DNA from: Deltaproteobacteria bacterium
GTDB taxonomy: Bacteria > Myxococcota_A > Polyangia > Haliangiales > JADYYK01
Assembly: GCA_020853705.1 (NCBI GenBank)
Contig: JADYYK010000047.1
Span: forward strand, 1 to 49,822
DNA: 49,822 nucleotides
Reading direction: 5' to 3'
Shown: positions 44,494 to 49,822 of the stretch, piece after piece
Position numbering within the stretch: the first letter of the stretch is position 1
How the letters are laid out: every line of letters begins with the position of its first letter
The notes under the pieces: model-generated
What the model was told of the DNA's origin: nothing
What the model saw: the letters and a program-made list of their open reading frames with translations, nothing else
Databases searched by the model: none
Translations under genes and position numbers: made by a program

Positions 44494-45363
44494 TCAGCCT
44501 CTCCAGCCGAACTTCACGATCATCGCGTACCAGAAGATGTAGGGCGCCCCGAAGGTCACGGCGTCGACGCGGTCGAGGATGCCGCCGTGGCCGGCCAGCA
44601 GCTTGCCCGAGTCCTTGACGCCCACTGCGCGCTTGAGCATCGACTCGCACAGGTCACCGGCCTGGCCCAGCGCGCTGGCCGGGATGGTGATGGCGAGGAC
44701 GTCGACCCAGGTCAGGATGGGCAGGTACCACAGCTTGGCCAGCACGCCGGCGCCGACCGAGGCGACGAGGCCGCCGATGGCGCCCTCGACCGACTTGCCG
44801 GGGGACCCCGCGGGGTAGAGCTTGTGCTTGCCGATGGCTCGACCGGTGATGTACGCGCCAGTGTCGGCGAACCAGTTCACGGTCAGGATGAGGAAGATCC
44901 AGCCGCCGTGCTCGGTGCCAGGCAGCTTCTTGGCCAGCGCCAGGTGCATGAACAGGAAGCCGACGTAGAAGATGCCCATGATCTGGAACGCGGTGCGCGT
45001 CGCGGTCGTCTTGAGATCGCCGGCGCGCAGCATGACGGCGATGAAGGCGACCATGAAGACGCCCGGGATGGCGGGCAGGAGCCAGGTCGGTCGCCAGTAC
45101 AAGAGGCTGCTGACCGTCAGCCCCAGCGCGACGCCCAGCCACTTCTCGACCTCGTCGGCCTTGGTCATGGTGAAGAACTCGTGCAGGCCGATGGCGGCGG
45201 CGATGCTGACCACCGCGAACACGCCGCGCTCGTCCTTCCACCAGATCACGAAGACCAGGATGGGGATGATCCAGATCACCGAGAGCAGGCGGGTGGCGAA
45301 GTCGCCGCGCTTCTTGTCCGTCGCCGGGGGGGCCGGCGCGCCGGCCGCGGTGGGCTCGCTCAC
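44494..45363 (-). CDS. cdsA: Phosphatidate cytidylyltransferase
   Basis: The 289-residue inner-membrane protein has about seven hydrophobic segments and the CdsA signature in its C-terminal part (MLKRAVGVKDSGKLLAGHGG then ILDRVDA). It makes CDP-diacylglycerol from phosphatidate and CTP for phospholipid synthesis. The N-terminus is a short Pro/Ala-rich cytosolic tail before the first helix. The GTG at 45363 overlaps the uppS stop by 4 bases. The uppS-cdsA order is widely conserved in bacteria; dxr and rseP, common next neighbours, are not present. Confidence 0.93.
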   Translation of the reverse strand: MSEPTAAGAPAPPATDKKRGDFATRLLSVIWIIPILVFVIWWKDERGVFAVVSIAAAIGLHEFFTMTKADEVEKWLGVALGLTVSSLLYWRPTWLLPAIPGVFMVAFIAVMLRAGDLKTTATRTAFQIMGIFYVGFLFMHLALAKKLPGTEHGGWIFLILTVNWFADTGAYITGRAIGKHKLYPAGSPGKSVEGAIGGLVASVGAGVLAKLWYLPILTWVDVLAITIPASALGQAGDLCESMLKRAVGVKDSGKLLAGHGGILDRVDAVTFGAPYIFWYAMIVKFGWRG

Positions 45364-46115
45364 TTGCCGAGGACCCGGAGCTGCTCGCTGGTCAGGCCGT
45401 AGCGGCGCTCGCGCCCGGCGTAGCCCTCGAGCGCGACATAGAGGTCGTCGCGCCGGAAGTCGGGCCACAGCTTCTCGGTGAAGTACAGCTCCGCGTAGGC
45501 GGCTTCCCAGAGCAGGAAGTTCGAGATGCGCTGCTCGCCGCTGGTGCGGATCAGCAGATCCAGCGGGGGCAGCCCCTGCGCCGTGGTCGCCAGCCGCGCC
45601 TCGAAGGTGTCGAGGCCGATGTAGCTGGGGTCGAGACGCCCGGCCTTGACCTCCTGGGCCAGGGTGCGCGCCACCGCGGTGATGGCCTCGCGCCCGCCAT
45701 ACGACAGCGCCAGGCACAGCGTCATGGCCGGGTTCTGCGCCGAGTCGCGCACCAGCGCCTCCAGCGGCTCGCGCACGAAGTCGGGCAGCCGGCCGGTGTC
45801 ACCGATGGTGATCAGGCGGATGCCGTTGTCCATGATCTCGGCGCGCTCCTCGAGGACATAGTCGCGCAGGAGCTGCATCAGGGCCTGCACCTCCTCGAGG
45901 GGGCGCTCCCAGTTCTGCGACGAGAAGGCGTACAGCGTCAGCGCCTCGAGGCCGAGCTCGCGGCCGGCGCGCACGATGTCACGCACGCTGTCGGCGCCGC
46001 GCTTGTGGCCTTCGACGCGGGCCAGCCCCTGGCGCTCGGCCCAGCGTCCGTTGCCGTCCATGATGATGGCCACGTGGCGGGGCAGCTTGCCGGAGGCCGG
46101 TGAAAACGTCGTCAT
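45360..46115 (-). CDS. uppS: Isoprenyl (undecaprenyl) diphosphate synthase
   Basis: The 251-residue cytosolic enzyme is a cis-prenyltransferase. The substrate motif is HVAIIMDGNGRWA with catalytic Asp20, followed by GHKRGADSVRDIV, LTLYAFSSQNWERP and the C-terminal LLIRTSGEQRISNFLLWEAAYAEL. It produces the lipid carrier for peptidoglycan and O-antigen synthesis. Length is typical (about 250). The ATG at 46115 begins the uppS-cdsA unit. A TAGGAT hexamer overlaps its start codon, so the promoter position is unclear. Confidence 0.96.
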   Translation of the reverse strand: MTTFSPASGKLPRHVAIIMDGNGRWAERQGLARVEGHKRGADSVRDIVRAGRELGLEALTLYAFSSQNWERPLEEVQALMQLLRDYVLEERAEIMDNGIRLITIGDTGRLPDFVREPLEALVRDSAQNPAMTLCLALSYGGREAITAVARTLAQEVKAGRLDPSYIGLDTFEARLATTAQGLPPLDLLIRTSGEQRISNFLLWEAAYAELYFTEKLWPDFRRDDLYVALEGYAGRERRYGLTSEQLRVLGK

Positions 46116-46195
46116 CCTAGCCGGGTGCTAGCACACGGGGGGCGCCACGGGCAAGGCAGTCGCCCCGGCACCCCACCGAGGACGACGGCTTCCGT

Positions 46196-46201
46196 TATGA
46201 T
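46196..46201 (+). promoter_or_regulatory. -10 hexamer TATGAT upstream of the SDR gene
   Basis: TATGAT lies 27 bases before the ATG at 46229, leaving a short leader that contains a GGAGG ribosome binding site. No -35 consensus is seen at the expected distance. Confidence 0.45.
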
Positions 46202-46228
46202 GCCGGCCTCTTGAGCGGAGGTCGGCAA

Positions 46229-47035
46229 ATGCTGGTCCAGGATCGTGTAGCTGTCGTCACGGGGGCAGGGCGGGGCATCGGTCGCGCCTGCGCCGAGCTC
46301 CTGGTGCGTGAGGGCGCCCGCGTCGTCATCAATGACGTCGAGGAGGCGCCGGCCCTGGAGGCGCGCGCCGCCTGCGAGGAGATCCGCCCGGGCTCGGCGG
46401 TCATCCACGTCGGTTCGGTGGCCGATCCGAAGGCCACCGACGCCCTGATGAAGCTGGCCGCCGACAGCTTTGGCAGCCTCGACATCCTGGTCAACAACGC
46501 CGGCATCACGCGCGACAAGACCGTGCACCAGATGACCGACGAGTGGTGGGACCTGGTCATCAACGTCAACCTGAAGGGCACCTTCAACTGCATCCGCTCG
46601 GCGTCGCCCTACCTGCGCGACACCTCCAAGCTGGAGCTCGAGCGCGACGGTCGCGTGCGCTACCACCGCAAGGTGGTGAACTTCTACTCGACCGCGGCGA
46701 TCCGCGGCAATCCCGGCCAGATCAACTACACCGCGGCCAAGATGGGCAACATCGGCATCACCCGCACCATCGCCGCCGAGTGGGGCCGCTTCCAGGTCTG
46801 CGTCAACGCCGTGGCGCCCGGCGTGACCAACACCCGGCTGACCCAGCCCAAGACCGCGGGCTCCGAGATCGGCATCCCGCGCGAGCAGCTCGAGGCCACC
46901 ATCAAGCGCATCCCGTTCGGCCGCCCCGCCGAGCCGGAGGACATCGCGCGCGTGGTGCTGTTCTTCTCCTCCCCCCTGTCGGACTTCGTCACTGGTCAAG
47001 AGATCAACGTTTCCGGGGGCATGCAAATCCCGTGA
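46229..47035 (+). CDS. Short-chain dehydrogenase/reductase, FabG-like
   Basis: The 268-residue enzyme has the classical SDR features: TGAGRGIG (11-18) for NAD(P), NNAG at 89-92, catalytic Asn114, Ser154 and Y167-x3-K171 (YTAAK), and the C-terminal GQEINVSGGM. It is closest in look to 3-oxoacyl-ACP/3-hydroxyacyl-CoA reductases. An insertion before the active Ser (about 133-148, SKLELERDGRVRYHRK) is longer than in housekeeping FabG, so it may act on acyl-CoA or another substrate. The ATG at 46229 has a GGAGG ribosome binding site; a TTG at 46211 is less likely. It ends just before a strong hairpin. Confidence 0.9.
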   Translation: MLVQDRVAVVTGAGRGIGRACAELLVREGARVVINDVEEAPALEARAACEEIRPGSAVIHVGSVADPKATDALMKLAADSFGSLDILVNNAGITRDKTVHQMTDEWWDLVINVNLKGTFNCIRSASPYLRDTSKLELERDGRVRYHRKVVNFYSTAAIRGNPGQINYTAAKMGNIGITRTIAAEWGRFQVCVNAVAPGVTNTRLTQPKTAGSEIGIPREQLEATIKRIPFGRPAEPEDIARVVLFFSSPLSDFVTGQEINVSGGMQIP

Positions 47036-47040
47036 TGCTC

Positions 47041-47063
47041 GGCCAGAGCATTCTGCTCTGGCC
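47041..47063 (+). terminator. Perfect hairpin after the SDR gene
   Basis: GGCCAGAGCA, loop TTC, TGCTCTGGCC forms a perfect 10-bp stem that starts six bases after the SDR stop codon. A U-run is lacking, as is common in GC-rich genomes. Confidence 0.75.
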
Positions 47064-47084
47064 TGGGCACACATCGATCACAAC

Positions 47085-47174
47085 GAGGGCTGCGCCCTCG
47101 CCCCATTGGGCAGAGCCCAACGGGGCCCCACTCCGCTGACGGCCGGACTCCCGGCCGGCGCCGCTGTGCGACGC
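47085..47174 (+). repeat. Hairpin repeat family 2, copy B
   Basis: This copy matches 26501-26581 in opposite orientation at both ends (37/40 bases at 47135-47174). A long stem at 47100-47126 has 11 pairs with one A/C mismatch and a 3-base loop. A second perfect 7-bp hairpin lies at 47140-47157. The stem sequence differs from copy A while its shape and mismatch position are kept. The following stretch to 47297 holds only the leader of the next gene. Confidence 0.75.
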
Positions 47175-47297
47175 AACGGAACGAGATCAGGGGACTTCGA
47201 GCTGGCGACGCCGGGAGGGCATGAAGCCGATAGACATCGCAGGCGTTTTTGCGCGTTGTAGCCAACATGCGGTACGCTGGGCCCCGCGGAGGCAAGT

Positions 47298-47690
47298 GTG
47301 AAGACCAAAGAGGACGTGGAGAGCTACCTCATGCGCATGGGCGTGCCCTATGCGGACACCGGTGACAGCACCTGGGTCATCACCGGGGCCGACGGGGTCG
47401 AGAACATGGCCATCGCGTTCGACGCGCCCGTGCTGGTGTTCCGCGTCAAGGTGCTGCCGCTGCCCAAGGACCCGGCGCAGAAGATCGAGCTGTACGAGAC
47501 CGTGCTCGGCTTCAACGCTCGCGAGATGGTGCACGGCGCCTACGGCATCGAGGCCGATAGCCTCGTGATCACTGACGCTTTGCAGCTGGAGAACCTCGAC
47601 TTCAACGAATTCCAGGCTACCGTCGACGACATCACGCTCGCGGTGGCCGACCACTACACCCGGCTGTCCAAGTTCCGCGCCGCTGCCTGA
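47298..47690 (+). CDS. YbjN/CesT-like chaperone-fold protein
   Basis: The 130-residue cytosolic protein resembles the YbjN and type III secretion chaperone (CesT) fold. An N-terminal helix (TKEDVESYLMRMG) is followed by a beta-hairpin (STWVITGADGVENMAIAF), a strand (VLVFRVKVLPLP), LYETVLGFNAREMVHGAYGIE, DSLVITDALQLENLDFNEF and a C-terminal helix. This fold binds short peptides or partner proteins. The GTG at 47298 has a GGAGG site at 5 bases. It precedes pspA by 33 bases on the same strand, so they probably form a unit for membrane stress (inference). Confidence 0.78.
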   Translation: MKTKEDVESYLMRMGVPYADTGDSTWVITGADGVENMAIAFDAPVLVFRVKVLPLPKDPAQKIELYETVLGFNAREMVHGAYGIEADSLVITDALQLENLDFNEFQATVDDITLAVADHYTRLSKFRAAA

Positions 47691-47723
47691 ACGTGACCGA
47701 GAAGGCCAGAGAGGACGATTGAA

Positions 47724-48635
<912 letters not shown>

Positions 48636-48708
48636 CAGCGGCGCGCTGCACACCCGGCCCGATGGGCTGATTCTCCGCGCATCCGACCCCAGAGGACTGG
48701 TCCGCCCC

Positions 48709-49335
48709 ATGGAAAACTTCGAAGATCGTGAGATGCCCTGCGCCGACTGCGGGGAGCTGTTCGTGTTCACTGCGGGCGAGCAGCAGTTCTTCGCCGAGAA
48801 GGGCTTTCGCGAGGCGCCGCGCCGCTGCAAGGCCTGTCGCGACATGCGCCGGCAGAAGAAGCTCGGGCGCGAGAGCGCGGTGGCCAGCGGTGACACCCGC
48901 GCGCCGCGGCCCGGCATGCCGAGCGGACGGCCGCAGGGTGGGCCGGCCGATGGCGAGGTGCGCGGGCGCTTCGATCGGGGGGCGCGGGGCGGGTCCGACC
49001 GGGGGGCGCCGCGCGGTGGTGGCCCGGGTGGCGACCGTGGTGCGCCGCGCGGTGGTGGCCCGGGTGGCGACCGTGGTGCGCCGCGCGGTGGTGGCCCGGG
49101 TGGCGACCGTGGTGCGCCGCGCGCCGGTGGGCCCGGTGGCGACCGCAACGGTGGCCGTGGACCGCGTCCAGGCGGCCCCGGCGGCGGGCGGGGCGAGCGT
49201 GGCGCGCGCCCGGCGGGCACGCTGCATGAGGCCACCTGCTCGACCTGCGGCAACCAGACCCTGGTGCCCTTCAAGCCCAGCCCGGGCCGTCCGGTCTACT
49301 GCAAGGACTGCTTCAAGCCGCGCGCTCCGCGCTAG
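48709..49335 (+). CDS. Zinc-ribbon protein with RGG-like repeats
   Basis: The 208-residue protein has an N-terminal zinc ribbon (C11, C14, C40, C43; CADCGELFVFTAGEQQFF, then RRCKACR), a domain common in bacteria of unknown role. A disordered Gly/Arg/Pro region (about 55-170) holds four GAPRGGGPGGDR-type repeats, resembling RGG boxes that bind RNA. A second zinc ribbon (C177, C180, C198, C201) ends the protein. The combination suggests an RNA- or ribosome-associated protein. The repeats come from a 36-bp tandem DNA repeat. Confidence 0.82.
   Translation: MENFEDREMPCADCGELFVFTAGEQQFFAEKGFREAPRRCKACRDMRRQKKLGRESAVASGDTRAPRPGMPSGRPQGGPADGEVRGRFDRGARGGSDRGAPRGGGPGGDRGAPRGGGPGGDRGAPRGGGPGGDRGAPRAGGPGGDRNGGRGPRPGGPGGGRGERGARPAGTLHEATCSTCGNQTLVPFKPSPGRPVYCKDCFKPRAPR
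49003..49146 (+). repeat. 36-bp tandem repeat, four copies
   Basis: Four consecutive 36-bp units encode GAPRGGGPGGDR, the last with one substitution. The copies are nearly identical, so copy number may vary between strains. They touch each other without spacers. Confidence 0.9.
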
Positions 49336-49427
49336 CCGCTGCTGAACACCCGCACCGTCCTGCCGCCGACTCCGCTTCAATCTTTCCGCGGGGTCGTGTA
49401 TGTAATGCGGAGGAGTGGGAGCGACGG

Positions 49428-49822
49428 ATGGCGGCAGCGAGGAAGCGACTCTTCCTGCAACTGGCCGACAAGGCCGACTGGCTGAATCACTACGATCCCC
49501 AGGGGGCCGGGGTGTTCGTGCCAGGCAGCGATCCGCCCGCCGTCAACGACGCCGTGCGCATCGACCTGCGCATCGATGGCGGCCCGCGCCTGCTGCTGGC
49601 GGGCACCGTGCTGTGGCGCCGCACCGAGGGTGACGAGAAGATCCCGCCCGGCGCGGGGATCGCCATCGACTCCACCGACGGCGAGAAGATCAACTACCTG
49701 AACGGCTATGTCCGCGGCGGGCTGCTCGATCTGCGCGAGCTGCGCCGGCTGCCCATGCGCCTGCCGGCCAAGTTCGAGTCACCCACCGGCGTGCGCCAGG
49801 GCCACACCCGCGACATCAACGA
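49428..49822 (+). CDS. PilZ-domain protein, truncated by the window edge
   Basis: About 131 residues are visible and the frame stays open to the end. The N-terminal 100 residues look like a PilZ-type beta-barrel of the kind used in myxobacteria: FLQLADKADWLNHYDPQGAGVFVP, VRIDLRIDGGPRLLLAGTVLWRR, GAGIAIDSTDGEKINYL. A second PilZ appears to begin just before the edge (LRRLPMRLPAKFESP, with RLPMR as RxxxR, then HTRDIN). A protein with two PilZ domains is therefore likely. The ATG at 49428 has a GGGAG ribosome binding site. Confidence 0.75.
   Translation, partial: MAAARKRLFLQLADKADWLNHYDPQGAGVFVPGSDPPAVNDAVRIDLRIDGGPRLLLAGTVLWRRTEGDEKIPPGAGIAIDSTDGEKINYLNGYVRGGLLDLRELRRLPMRLPAKFESPTGVRQGHTRDIN

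Noticed and set aside
49003..49146. Possible CRISPR-like array of 36-bp repeats
   Set aside because: Units are contiguous without spacers and lie inside a coding frame.

Overview
This window is GC-rich, gene-dense bacterial DNA that reads like a member of the Myxococcota, possibly a Haliangium/Kofleriaceae relative. This is inference. It rests on about ten secreted lipoproteins with Gly/Asp/Ala-rich linkers, Cys-rich repeat lipoproteins, a Ser/Thr kinase with a zinc ribbon and C-terminal TPRs, PilZ proteins, an ECF sigma/FecR pair, and DUF4157 proteins. No rRNA, tRNA, CRISPR array, phage or transposase gene was recognised.

Layout. 1-1571: end of a lipoprotein gene, a dodecin and a zinc alcohol dehydrogenase. 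1585-8352: two paralogous two-gene modules on the minus strand, each a large DUF4157 / Ig-like / OmpA-like / metzincin-type protease followed by a small secreted protein. A plus-strand CxxCxxxCC metal-binding protein gene separates them. 8456-11898: molybdopterin oxidoreductase coupled to an alpha/beta hydrolase. 11886-15310: four-gene minus-strand envelope operon. 15434-19080: acyl-CoA dehydrogenase coupled to glycogen phosphorylase. 19112-20648: arsenic operon arsR-aqpS-arsC with a palindromic operator over its promoter. 20666-25371: secreted proteins, lipoproteins and a queuosine-precursor transporter. 25410-26466: PilZ and a GspE/MshE N-terminal-like protein. 26467-28462: a repeat-rich island around an HNH endonuclease. 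28463-33725: kinase, zinc ribbon, a 54-residue small ORF, TatC, TatB and a degenerate metallo-beta-lactamase-fold protein. 33826-36611: exported GH1 glycosidase plus MFS transporter. 36594-40920: envelope barrel, ECF sigma, FecR anti-sigma and lipoprotein. 41049-44480: Cys-rich lipoprotein cluster. 44494-46115: uppS-cdsA. 46229-49335: SDR reductase, YbjN/CesT-like chaperone, PspA and an RGG/zinc-ribbon protein. 49428-end: a truncated PilZ protein.

Two signals stand out. First, the duplicated DUF4157-metzincin module: the large protein has no Sec signal while its partner does, the arrangement expected of an injected effector and a periplasmic immunity or inhibitor protein. Second, at least ten genes have a TANNNT hexamer ending 5-8 bases before the start codon with little room for a ribosome binding site, which points to common leaderless transcription. 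A third signal is two families of hairpin-forming intergenic repeats, one of which forms a 90-bp inverted pair around the HNH gene.

Start codons were chosen from overlap with the upstream gene, ribosome binding sites, signal peptides and family length. Many very long overlapping frames on the opposite strands are GC-bias shadows and are left out.
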